NCBI GenBank assembly: GCA_951799405.1
Contig: OX637343.1
Coordinates: 18,426,230-18,490,229 of the forward strand
Direction of reading: 5' to 3'
DNA from: Agapetus fuscipes
Lineage: Eukaryota > Arthropoda > Insecta > Trichoptera > Glossosomatidae
DNA: 64,000 bases
A program made the translations under genes and the position numbers. This document shows positions 25,916 to 39,200 of the stretch, piece after piece. Below the pieces are notes generated by a model. The model was not told where the DNA came from. It was given only the letters and a program-made list of their open reading frames with translations, and did no database searches. The stretch's first letter is position 1, and the number at the start of each line of letters is the position of its first letter.

Positions 25916-26346
25916 TATTTTAACTTCAATAAAAGGTACCTCATTGCATGTGAAATTTAATTTTAATTAAGAACCTATAGAATGGGGGCGGCAAAATGGG
26001 TCTCCCGCCCCAGGCGCCGAGATAGCACACTACGCCACTGTCTACTGTCTAGTGCTAATCACCTAGGACTAAGGACTACAAATCAGAATGTATGTGGTTC
26101 TATTTCCTGATGATATTGATGGTATTTCATTTTCAAATGCTAGAAACAGTAACCTTGCGCCATGTTAAGACCATTTACAAGTAAGCTTCTTTAGATTTTT
26201 AGTGGACTGAGCTCAGAGCGGTGTGAGTAGTTGCCAAACATTAATAAAAAACTGGAAAATTAATTTCCAGTTCGGCCCACAGCTTGGTTGGTGAAATCCA
26301 TGCAGATGCATTCCATGCCAAGGGCTAGGCTTCCATTCCCGCCAAC

Positions 26347-26679
26347 GCAACGCAACTAAGCTACACATATAGTGTAACTTCTTGCCGCGTTATCCCCGAG
26401 GGGGTCGCATGTGGCGAGTTGAACCTATTTATTTTTACAGGTAAGGGGGCCGGCCTTACGCTAACCACTTCAGATGAAATGGGGGTTTCCCAGCTCCCGA
26501 GAGGGCTGGTACTCATTTCTTGTGAAGGCTGAGTAAACCTTGCCGGTATTTTTATTTTGGGGTTTGAAATAAACACCGAAACGGGAAATCATTTCTGACA
26601 CCCTCGCCTCAGCGGGATTCGAACCCGAGCTCACGGCATGGAATGCAAGCACTCTACCAACTGAGCTATCGACCGGACT
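26347..26679 (-). mobile_element. SINE family B, full
   Basis: Same head, body and end as the copy at 2860; B box GGATTCGAACCCGAG seen on the plus strand. Confidence 0.85.
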
Positions 26680-26702
26680 GTCAAACGCCAAAGCTGTCAC
26701 AA

Positions 26703-26945
26703 ATGGTTTCCCGTTTCACTGTTTATTTAAAACCAAAAATAAAATACTGGCAAGGTTTACTCAGCCTTCATCAGAACTAAGAAACAGCTCCCTCGGGAGC
26801 TGATAAACCCTCACTTCAACTGAAGTGGTTGGCGCAAGGCCGTCCCTTCCCCTGTGGAAATACATAGGTGTCACTCACCACAGGAGACCCCTTCACCTTC
26901 AGGGATAATGCAGCAGGAAGTTACAGTACATTTATAGGCATATAT
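26703..26945 (+). mobile_element. SINE family B, headless
   Basis: GGCAAGGTTTACTCAGCC and CACTTCAACTGAAGTGGTTG; the tRNA head is missing. It forms an inverted pair with the copy just to its left. Confidence 0.75.
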
Positions 26946-27174
26946 AAAGGCAACCATCACTGTAGGTACGGCTAAAACCCTGCTACAAAAGATCAGATCA
27001 GGATCTGCCAGTTCATCAACACCTTTGCTGCACTCCAACAAGTGTCATAGACCTCCAAATTACATGAAATCTGTTATCTCTCGCACAGGATTCCTTAAAA
27101 AAAAACTTAAATTTCTGAAATTTCTTGATGTCCAGTAAGGCTTTTTAAAACAAGATTATAAAGAGTAAAAAATA

Positions 27175-27180
27175 TTTATT
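27175..27180 (-). terminator. Polyadenylation signal of RFC4
   Basis: AATAAA on the minus strand, 72 nt past the RFC4 stop codon. It is the first canonical signal downstream, so it is the likely 3' end signal. Confidence 0.6.
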
Positions 27181-27252
27181 AAAAATTACAGTGTATACAG
27201 ATCACGGTGCATGGTACATCCATTCCTCTATTGGTTAAGAGGCAGCCAATGT

Positions 27253-30200
27253 TTATGTGTGTGCTTTGTTGGCCAGGATGATGGTGCAGCCCAGATCCAT
27301 GAGCTGCATCATCTCGGAGCCCCCGTCTATGAGCCTGTAGGCGCACACGGCCATCTTCTCGCACACGGGGGCCTTCTGCCTGTTGCTGAGGCCGCTTGCC
27401 CTCACCACCTCCCCGCTGAGCTGCTCGAGCAGCTGGGACGCGGAGTAGGCCGACAGGATGAATCTACCGATGATAACACATTATAATATTAAAATTACTA
27501 TAATAAATATAATTATTCCCCACTTAAGGTTATACGAGAGCTTAAGAAGATTATTAATATCGGGACTAAAGAACCTCTTTAATAAGTTTTATGAAACTAA
27601 AATCGTAATTTTATGTCAAATAACTTTGACTGATCATGGCCAGATGTCGTTGCTGAAGTATATAACTTAATGTTCTTACTCAAGCATTACGTTTCATAAA
27701 AAAATAATGTAAATTATCTTGACACTCTTAGCGAGCGTTTTAGTTTTTATAAACTTGTGTTTAAACGCTATTGTTGAGTATTTACGACCGCATGGCTCAT
27801 ATAGTAAGTTATGCATCAAAAATTGCAAAAAGAAATGATTTTGACACAAGTATTATTCTATGTTAGAATTATTTAACTTTTTTTGCATTTTGAATCGACA
27901 CGAGGAACGTGTGCCCAGAGCATGTTTTGTCGTTTTAACAAAGGCATGCCAAAGTACTGTTTCGTCTATCTCACACAATATATTATGTGGATATTTTTTT
28001 TCATATATCGCACGCTTCTAATTAAAGAACAATAAGTCCAAAAATAAGAATGATCGGAAATTACGTTTGATGTTTTGCATGTTTGACTTGTTGCACTAAT
28101 GTACAAAAAACCGGTAAAATGGCCTTTTTTTCTCAAAATATAAGAAATGAATCTAAAAGTAGATTTCAACCTTTAATTTTGTATAGCAATTACCATCACT
28201 TGAATTTACTTAACTTTTAGTAATAAACTCAGATTAAAGTTCTTTACAGATCACCGAAGTTAAGCTACATTGGGTGCGGATGCTACTTGGATGGGTGCCC
28301 GCTAGGTACACCGCGTGTTGTTGGCATTTCTTGGACCGGTCCGTAGTCCAGTGGCAACACTTCGGACTCGTAAATGGAAGGTTGTGGATTCGGATCCCGG
28401 CGGAGCACAAAAATATAACATTTATATTTCCAAATTTACTCTTCGCTGGGTTGAAAAATTCATAAGCATTTACCAAAGACCAATTTTACAACAACTGGGT
28501 CTTGCTTGAGAATTGGCGCTTTCTACAGCGACGACCAAGCTCGCAGGGGGCTCTTGAGGTGTAATACACACAAAAACAACGCTTACCAAATAAATCATCC
28601 TAATATTATTTATTCTTGTTAATGTACCTATTCATATTCGTCCAAATTGAACGACTGTCACATTCCAGCTTTTCTTTTCACATTTTTATGGCGTTTCTAC
28701 ATCAAAATCGATTTTCCCAATTTCGGAGTTATTGCTCTTTACGATTAAGGGTGCGATGCGGATCTTTTGTATATGTACGTATTTTTTTTATATTTTCAAA
28801 GTGTAGGTCCTAGCGATAGCAAACCAGTGTATTAATAAAGTTTGGCCATAAAAATATTTTCATTTTATTTATCACTTTTTATCTTCTTTTATATCTTATC
28901 AGTCCGTAGTGCAGTAGTAACACTTCGGACTCTGAATGGAAGGTTGTGGATTCGAATGCTAGCGGAGCACACAAAATATACCATTTATCCTTGTAATTTA
29001 TCCTTTGTCGGGGTTATAGCCGCGGGGGCCAAGAGGGCTGATCTTTCTAGCGTGTTTCGAATGGAACAACGTTGGTTCGATCCCCGCTTGGGTCACTTGA
29101 CTTTAACTTTGACCCTGGTTCAACAGATGCTATTGGGTAATTATTATTTAATCATTCATTAATAATAAACAATAATGAATTATTAAATGATGATATTAAT
29201 ACCTGTTTCTGGCCAGGCAGAATAGGTTGGTGAATTGCATTCCTCTTCACAATTTTTTTTTTTAATTAAAAAATATATATATATGTATGTATATATATAA
29301 CCAGTAAATACTAAATATACCAGATCCTCGATTGATAGATTGGTTGATTTTAGGTTTTGGTTTCAATTTGTAAATACACATGCAGCATTTGTTAGTGCGA
29401 TTTTACAAGTGTGTGCTTGTGAGAATGCACTTTATATGAATCTTAAAGTTAACATACCTTTTCAACTTAGATTATAGATTGTGGTTATCAAGCGCAAAAC
29501 TTTGCCGGTTCACTTTGCCAATGTCACCCCTGTGTCAGGAAAGGTCGGCTAAAGTTGTAGGGCTTATATTCATTTATATATTCAATGTCTTTCAAATTTC
29601 TTCAAATACAGTAAAAAAGTACGAAAGTTCAATAATAATCTGCAATCTATAGTGCAAAGATATATTAACATTCAAAACACATATCAAATGCATGCCCACA
29701 AACAGACACTTGTAAGTTCGCACATACAAATGCTGAGTGTGTACTAGTAATTAAAAATCAAAACCTCAAATGAACATAAGCCCTGCAACTTTTGCCGACC
29801 TTCCCTGGAACAGGGGTGACATTGAGCAACTGAACTATTTTTTACAGTATGTGTGGTCAGCGCCATACCAACCTATAAGTCAAGGTATGCGTGTAATTAA
29901 TAACATTCTAATCTAATCTAAGTTGTAAAGATATGCAACATTGGGGATTCACATTAGATGCATTCTCACAACACGTTTTACACGCAGAACCATTTTCTAC
30001 AACATGGGTGGTCAGCCGCAAATCAACCTATAAGTCAATGAATATACACAACAAATTACATTTAAAAATAAACATCTAGATAATTTACAATTTCCAAAAA
30101 AGGTTTTCGATCTCTATAATAATTTGGAAGCTCCCATACACCCAATAGAGTAATAATAATAGTATTATTATTTGGTTTCAAAGCCACGCGAACACGTGAA

Positions 30201-33200
30201 AGTTAAACTCCAAGTATGAAAGTCAACGTTTTAACTGAGCCGCGGCGCATACACATAATGTATCAAGAATAAAGCAGCACCTCTCACGAGCGTCTCAATT
30301 TCTATATATTATAATAAAATGAACAATGTTTTACGTTTAAAACACGAGAACTCCTGTGTTAGCAGAGTTATAGGTATATTAGAGTTATATATTATGTCAA
30401 TGTCGCTATGTCTTTTCACATATGTAGTATGACATTTTACGTTTTAACTCAATCATAACGTAAACAAAAAACCTATTAGGTCTTATACAGCGCTTTAAGT
30501 TTGCGTTATAATTTTGATGTATTTTGACAAAACGATTTATTCGAGTAACAACGTTAAGTTTTATTTTCTTGAATATGAACTTTGTAAAGCCAGCGAAATA
30601 AATTTTGTTTTGCCAATGCTCCGCGAATAATTATTATTTTCTAAGGTTCCCGGAGCGGCCGCATGGCGCTGAAATCAGTCAAAATTGTGTATGGAACTCT
30701 TTCTTTTTCCATTATTAAATATTACTTGGAGGAGAAAAAATAAAACAAGTATTGCATTACAAACATAAAAAATATTACTTCAAATCCTAAAAAGAAAATA
30801 TACCATTATAATGCAATTTTAGCTACACGATCGTATGCAAAATTTGGGTACTTTTTAAATAATTATAAAAAATCAATGAAAAGTTTAAAAAAATAATTTT
30901 CATCTAGAAAAAATAAAACTAATCAAAATGAATGTTTTGAAACAAAAAAAAGTTAGGATTTATTCATAAGAACAGTGGAAATCTCCATTTAAGGTATCTC
31001 CGTAAATAAAATTATTTTGAATTGGTATTTTATGGAAAAAAATACCTAATTTTATGTGTTAATTTAAACTGGAAAAAAAATACTACCTTACCATTCAAAA
31101 TATGGGTTATTTCGGTCATCAAAGTTGGGCGCGCTGACCTCTCAATCACCCTTAAAACTGTTTTGTTTCCACTTTTTTAAATTTCATATCAACAGTTTTA
31201 AGGCAGTAGGGCATAAACGACAAAAACTCAATTGACCAGAAGAGCAGTTTAATGTTTGAGATTGCAGAAAAATGGACAAGTTTTTTATTTTTTATCATAT
31301 CGTTAAAATCAAAACAGTTCTAAAATAAAATAAATAAAGACATTTATTGGCATTTCTATTAATGTGGTTTTACGATTTTTTATGTCACAAGCGCCTTTAG
31401 GACAAAAGAGGCCAAAATCTTGTTGGTTACACCAAAAACATACATCGAAAACACAGTTTTTTGCTTGGGCATAAAAAACAAAAAAGTCATCGTAGAGCTA
31501 TAGGAGTTAGCGCATTAGAAAGGGCGGATAATTTTAAGTAGGATAGCATTCATATTTGGCATCTCATTTTTGACCAAAACGTTGCTTATGCCCTATTTCA
31601 TTTTAGCCGTTGATATAAATTACGAATCTTATCGGTCCTTTAGTCTTTTAGGTCATTTTTTTTCACTTGTATTTTTTTATTGCTTGCTAATGACCTTAGT
31701 AACATAGACCTGTGACATTTTCCCCAACCAAAATCTAATTGTGAATATTTTGCCAAGTTATAATATCTGTATAATATAATAATATAACTTTATTATGAGA
31801 AATTATAAAAGAGCGATGGAAATGTTTGTTAAGCTCAAAAGACAAAAGAGAAGTTTTTATTAGGCCAATCCAAGGTAAAAATGTTAACAAATTACACATA
31901 CGGGATATAAAAACCATTTGAGGTATTACCTGTCTACCAGTTTTTCTAGAGCCGTGTATTCTGTGACATTCATGTACTCCTTCACCATCTCATGTGGAAC
32001 CATCCCCGTGACCTGTAAGGGAAACCAATTAATAAACACATTCCAAAGCCTCGCTAGAGAATGAAACAAGATTGTGATCCGTAGTTTACTTGTTAACAAA
32101 GGTTCTGGGTTTGATTGCTGGCCTAGCGCAAAAAAAATATTAGCGTTAACCACTAGACTACGGCTGGTCTATAGCCTATTAGGAGTCTGTAGCGTGGTTA
32201 TATTGGCATACGAAAAGTAAAGAAAGTATTATCAGTCCAAGAGCCCACCGTATGAAACCTTACGCCATCCACTACCAGGCAGAGACTAGTAAGAGGTGAT
32301 GCTCCACATTCTTTACCTGCTCTCTGCATAAAATAAAATATAACAAACCTGGAGCGTTTTAAATGCGGTTATTTTTTCTTCAAATATAAAAAAAAAATCT
32401 TTTGAAGTAAGTTGTGTGAACTATGGGAATAATATATAATAATCTATAATCTAAGTTGCAAGGATATATTCATTTAAAGCTCTCAGATGTATGCCCACAA
32501 ACCAACAAGTGTAGTTCGCGCTTACAAATGCTGAAAGTGTACTTACAAATAAAATCCAAACCTCAAATGAACATAAGCCCCACAACTTTTGCCGACCTTC
32601 CCTGAGACAGGGGTGACATTGGCAAAGTGAACCATTTTTTACAGTATGGGTGGTCAGCCTCATACCAACCTATAAGTCAAGGAATATGAATAATAAATTA
32701 CATTTAAATATAAAAAAGAACAAAACCTTACAAAGAAATCTATACAAAAAAAGTCGAAAATTTCCTATGCAAAAAATGTAGCAAATGAATACACCAACAT
32801 TAGAAATCAACATTGCAGATTAGCCGCCACTTCTTCCTGTCCTTGCATACTTCTTTCATTTCATCCAGAGTCATAACCTTTTTCATACAAGTCCTCCTTT
32901 TATTATGACTCTGGATATCCCATTCATTCGCTATTTCAGAGATTTGATCCTTCCATACTTTTCTCGGTCTTCCTCTACTACGACATCCATCTATTCTAGC
33001 AACATATACTTTCTTCGTCAATCTTTCATCACTCATTCTCTCCAAATGCCCGAACCATCTTAACATACTTCTTTTAATCTTCACTTTCACACTTTCCCTT
33101 ACACCACATTCTTCTCTTACAAAATCATTCCTCACCCTGTCACTTCGTTTTTTCCCAATCATACTTCTTAGAAAGTCCATTTCTACTGTATGGACTTTAA

Positions 33201-36200
33201 TATGAAATAAATTTAAGGAATAAATGAAAATAAATTATACAGTGGACTGCACATGATAAAATACGGTCATGTTTAGGTCATAGTCAATTTTCATAACAAA
33301 ACATTTAGTTTTGTGTAAGTAATGAAGCATATCTATTTAAGTAATCGTCTTTTTGCAGTATTACATATCATTGATCCCGTTTGTATCAAAACAAACACTT
33401 TGTTTGGTGTGTATACTTTTCATAAATATATTGGAAAGTTATGATTGATTATTATGGGTACTTACTAAATTTTAAAACTCGTAGCCTAGTATTTTATATT
33501 AGGCGTTTTAGTACCAAGAATATTATTTTATTTTTTGTACGGAAATTTGTCACTTTGTATGGTGGCTACACCTTATAATATTTTTTTGAAAAAAATAATG
33601 ATTAATGTATGTAGGTATATATAAGAGCTTTTCAATAAGAGAACATTATTTTTAAGTTAACCCGTTCTCTGCCGAGAAATTTTAAATTATTGTTTTCTCT
33701 TGTACCGCAACCCCCAAAACCAAGAGTATTATGAGGCAATGGTTATTGTTGTTACATATCTTTTGTTAAAGCAAATTGTTATCTAGTTTTATTTATGGGT
33801 ATTAGACGTTTTGCTACCAAAAATATTAAACTTATTTTTTGTATGGAAATTAGTCACTTTGTATGGTGGCTATACTTAATAATATTTTTTTGAAAAAAAT
33901 AATGAATAATTTATGTACGTATACAAAAGAGCTTTCCAATTGTAGAACAACATGTTTTAGTTAACCCTTTCTCTGGTAAGATTTTTTTTTTTTCTCTTGT
34001 ATGGCAACCCCCAAAACAAAGAAAATTATGAGGCAATGGTTATTGTTTTTACATCGCACTATTATAATGACGATTATTAAATAAAATTAAAGAAAATCGT
34101 AGGAGCCGTTTTTGAGCAAATCTCATTTGAAATTTTCAGCTGTTTGGAAGCCATCTTGAATTTTTTTAAATTTGAAAAATGTTTCACTATGAATTATAGT
34201 GATAAGAGAGTTCTTTCTATTCAAGTTAAAAAATATAAAAGTTGTTTGCGTTCTGATGGGTTTTTGTAGCCTTTTAGTTTCAATTTTTGATATCATGTAA
34301 ACGGCACTTTATGTTATTTTTTTTTTAATTTTTATTTAATTTTTATATAGAATTTTATGTTATGTATAATATTGTACAACATTATTTTATTGTCAACGCT
34401 TTCACTTCTGAGAAAGTCACAATTGTTTATTTTTTTCATATGGCAACTCATAGACGCAGATTAGCAAGAATGTTGCCACAACTAAATTTGGTAAGAATGT
34501 ATCAAGAAACTTGCATACAGAAAATTAAAAAAAAATCGTTGAAGCCGTTTTTGAGAAAATCGCATTTGAAATTTTCAGCTTTTCGGAAGCCATCTTGAAT
34601 TCTCCAAATAGTGAAAAAAAAAATATTTTGCAAATAAGTATACAAAATTTTCTTTCTTGTGAACTTAAAACAAGTTTTAAAAAATCGCGTTTTTATGGGC
34701 CTTTTTAATATTTACGATTAAAATTTTGAGATCGTGTAAACGGTACTTTAAGTCTTTTTTTTTAAAGTGTTGTTTAATTTTTTGTAGAAATTTATATTAC
34801 GCGTAATATTGTAGATCATTATTTTTTAGTCAACTCAGCCATTTCCAAGAAAATCACAATAGTTTTTTCTTTCATATGGCAGCCCATAGACGCAGATTGG
34901 CAAGAATGTTGCCATAACTAATTTTCTTAGTGGCAATTTAAGCAACGACCACACTGAAATTTTACAGAAAATCGTTAGAGCCGTTTTTGAGAAAAGTGCA
35001 ATTTTATGTTTTTTTTTGTATGGCAGCCATCTTGAATTTTCAGGTTGGTGCCATGCCAGTCGGCCCATCAAAATCTGTGGTGGTCAATTCTCTAAATCCA
35101 AAATTTGGTGTCTTTGCGATCAGTAGTTCCGGCTGGGACATACATCCATCCATACGGATGGACGGACGGACAGGTTTGACAAATTAGGTTTTTTTGCATG
35201 TCCTGGTGCAGGACAACTCATTTCCGTTAAAACCTCATTTTTTTTTTTTCAGACGAATACAATACTTTATAACAGTTCCTTCGGACTGCTATAAAGTAAA
35301 AATATGATAGGACATAACAAAGTGTATGCTGCAAGAATTGATGGATGTCGTGGAAGAGGAAGACCGAGAAAGGTATGGATGGACCAAATTTTCGAAATAG
35401 CGAGTGAATGGGATATCCAGAGTCATAATAAAAGGAGAGCTTGTATGAAAAAGGTTATGACTCTGGATGAAATGAAAGAAGTATGCAAGGACAGGAAGAA
35501 GTGGCGGCTAATCTGCAATGCTGATTTGTAATGTTGGTTTATTAGTTTGCTACATTTTTTGGATAATAAATTTTTGGCTTTTTTTGTATAGATTTATTTT
35601 TAAGATTTTGTTGTTGTTTTTTAATCTTAAATGTTATTTATTACTCGTATTCCTTGACTTATAGGTTGGTATGAGGCTGACCACCCATACTGTAAAAAAT
35701 GGTTCACTTTGCCAATGTCACCCCTGTTTCAGGGAATGTCGGCAAGAGTTGCAGGGCTTATGTTCATTTGAGGTTTGGATTTTATTTGTAAGTACACAAT
35801 CAGCATTTGTAAGCGCGAACTACACGTGTTTGTTTGTGGGCATACATCTGAGAGCTTTGAATGAATATATCCTTGCAACTTAGATTATAGATTATAGACA
35901 TACATTACTAGTAAGTAGTAATAAGAAGATTAACATACTACAAATTCGTATTCCCAACCCTTCTCCTTCAGGAGGGAGGGGGGTAAATTGGTATTTTGTA
36001 CAATATATTTTATAACTCAAAAACAACATACAAAATATGATGTATTTTTAGATCAATTTTTATATTTGACAAAAAATTACCGCATTCAAAACGCTCCAGG
36101 TTTGTAATATTTTATTTTATGCAGAAGGCAGGTACATAAAGTGGAGCATCACCTCCTACTAGTACCTGCCTGGTTTTAGGAGGCCACATCCAAAATGCTC

Positions 36201-39200
36201 CAGGATACGAAAAGGCAGACATGTGAAAAAATCATGTACTTGATGCAAACTACCTGCCCGAACATGCCTCTGCCTGGTAGGGGATGAGGTAAGGTTGGTT
36301 GCGGTGGGCTATTGCATTTATGTGTTAGTTGTATTGCAGTGTAGCGTACCTCTACAATGGACTGGCTGTTGACAGAGTTCTGCAGTCTGGCACAGCTCTG
36401 CAGGCAGGTGATGGCTCTGCGCAGGTCTCCGCCACAGCTGTCCACAAGAGACGACAGCGCTTCCTCTTCATAGTCCAACGATTCATTCTCACAGATGAAC
36501 TTGAGCCTGAACAGCAACAAGGAGATGTGTAGAAGAATATGAAAAAACAGGGTAGAAAGCTCCCTCACAGAGTAAAGGCCAGGAACAGCAACAGGAAATA
36601 TACACTATTATTATATTATTATATATATATTAAGGGTTAAAGTTACGTATACTGTCAGGTAGCTAGCATGTCAGATAGCTACCTGTGGAAAAAAGAAGAA
36701 GAAGAAGACATGATCTGTCAAAACATTATACCTGTCAAAGGAAAAATAATGTCATTACCAACTTACAAGAAATTGAAGCGCATCTTTAGCCACAGAAATT
36801 GAACCGGATCAAGATTAGAGGAAGAAGAGAGGCTGAGATTGACAGTTAGGAGGGAAACACTTAAAATCCCCCGTTAAGCTCCGCATCGCGCTGGTAGGGA
36901 GTTTATAAAAGGCGTCGACCTCCCACAATCGGGGACACAAGCTCTTCAACACCTGAACCAATAACACCTACCAGGCGTGGCCAAGAACATCTATCGGAGA
37001 AGGCTTGAGTCGCCGTTGTTGCCTGCACCACACAGCCCCTGGCCGCGCCTGGGTCCCCCGTGGCGGATTCCTCGGAAGGAAGGAGCCCCTGCTTTCTACC
37101 CATCGCCAGCGCCCGCTTGGCTACTCGATATCCGGAACCCCGTGCCCAAAGTTCCTCAGGAGGACGGAGCGCCTGCCCCGTCCAGCCGAGCGCTCCCGTC
37201 TTATCGCTGGCTGAGCCCCGTGCCGCAATTCCTCCGGAGTGTGGAGCCCCGACATCCCGCCAAAAGCGTTGCCGTGCCCGAGGCCGGCGCCCCAGCATCG
37301 ACTACCCGCATCCCAGCATCAAGACTTCTCTCCGTCCTCGTGAGCTAATCAAACCCTTTAAATACATTATCTAATTAAACTTAGAACCAGTCAGTCGTGC
37401 AGTTTAGCGTGGTGATGCTCTCATTTCTCATAATTTAAAATAAATCCCGTCTTTCCTTTACCCGGTTTTTCTCTCCATCACCTATATTTTTGAACCTCTT
37501 TAGCATCAGTGGAAAGCGAGCAAGGTGTTGGGCCTGAACACCACCCTGAGGAGTCTTGTGCTAGCCGGGCAACTGCAAAAGCGCACAACCTAACCTCAAA
37601 GGGCCCCCTTGTCAGTAGAACCCATCCTAACCTCAAAGAGGTGACGGTTCGCGGCAGCGCGGGGGCCCAGCAGGGCCGCGCTTCAAAGCTGGTCATTACA
37701 ATACATGTACACGGCTTTCAGTGAATTTAGATGACAGCCAAAGGAGGTCGCTGTTATGACCTTAGGACTTTCTAACTGCTCAAATCAATCAGTGTTATTC
37801 ACACATAGCAAATCCATGGCTCAACAGCCACCTAACGTGATTTTTCAATAAAAAAAAAAAACACCTATAGCTTAGTTGTGTTGTGAATAACCCAGAATGA
37901 GCTTTATTAAACATTAGTTCTGAAATTGCAGCAATTGAGTTCACTTCCCACTGAACCATCAAGAGTGACGTTATACAAGATGGCGGTGTTGGTTCAGATT
38001 TTCAACACATTCGTTTTAAGCCGTGTAGGTCTGCAGACCGCACATGTGAGAGCAGGTTAACTGGAATCATGGCGGCCAGCGCAGCCTCTACCAGGCCTGC
38101 CACCCAAAATATGAAAGATCAGTGGTTTTCTGCAGCGCAGGAGAGAGTTCCGCAATAAACAGATAATACGAGGGCGGTTTGATAAGTCAGTGACTTTTTG
38201 AATAAAACAATTTTTTTTCGGCAAATAAACATTTTATTTTTCTTTAATTTATAATTTTTTCGAATGAATTCAAAACAAAACACTGTTTATTTTCACAATA
38301 AAATTTATTTTAAAAAGATTAAAATCTTTAAAACAAATTACAAACGTTTTCGACCTAGTGGGTCATCTTCAGGTCATCTTCATCATACCTGAAAATGACC
38401 TACTAGGTCGAAAACGTTTGTAATTTGTTTTAAAGATTTTAATCTTTTTAAAATAAATTTTATTGTGAAAATAAACAGTGTTTTGTTTTGAATTCATTCG
38501 AAAAAATTATAAATTAAACAATATGAATTTTCACAGTGTTAATACACAAACAATACAAAATATAATTTTATTTTTCTACATAATCACCTTTTAGCTCGAT
38601 ACATTTAGTCCAGCGTTTTTCTAATTTTTTTATTCCCTCCAAATAATAGGTTTGCTCAAGGCTCTCAAAATAGGCGTTTGTTTCGGTAATGACTTCTTTA
38701 TTCGACTCAAATCTCTTACCCCCCAGCCATTTCTTTAGGTTTGGAAAAAGAAAATAGTCGCAGGGGGCTAGATCAGGAGAATATGCTGGATGGGGTAGAA
38801 GTTCGTAGCCCAATTCGTGAATTTTGGCCATTGTGACTAGACATGTGTGCACACATGCATTGTCTTGATGGAACAGCACTTTCTTCTTCGCCAAATGCGG
38901 CCGTTTTTCCTTCAAATCAACGTCGAATCTGTTCAAAAGGTTTGAATAATATTCGCCGGTGATCGTTTTACCTTTCTCGAGGTAATCGATGTGAATGACA
39001 CCGCGTGCATCCCAAAAAACTGTGGCCATGACCTTGTTGGCTGACAGACACAGTTTGGCCTTCTTTGGTCCACGTTCACCCCGAGCAACCCACTGCTTTG
39101 ATTGTTCCTTGGTCTCTGGCGTGTTGTGATGGATCCATGTTTCGTCCACAGTGACAAAACGGCGCAAAAACTCGTTCTGATCACGGCTAAACATCGCTAA

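Larger units (their letters stand above)
23985..26040 (+). mobile_element. hAT transposon with nested Penelope-like element
   Basis: Terminal repeats CAGTGGCGTAG and CTACGCCACTG, with an 8-bp target duplication (TATACTGT left, TCTACTGT right, one mismatch). Coding remnants belong to a ZMYM-like hAT transposase and are interrupted by stops and by the insertion at 25264-25742. Confidence 0.9.

Noticed and set aside
36903..37374. Open frames on both strands in the GC-rich block
   Set aside because: No known motif; the block has LTR ends, a TATA box and a target duplication, so it is LTR sequence.
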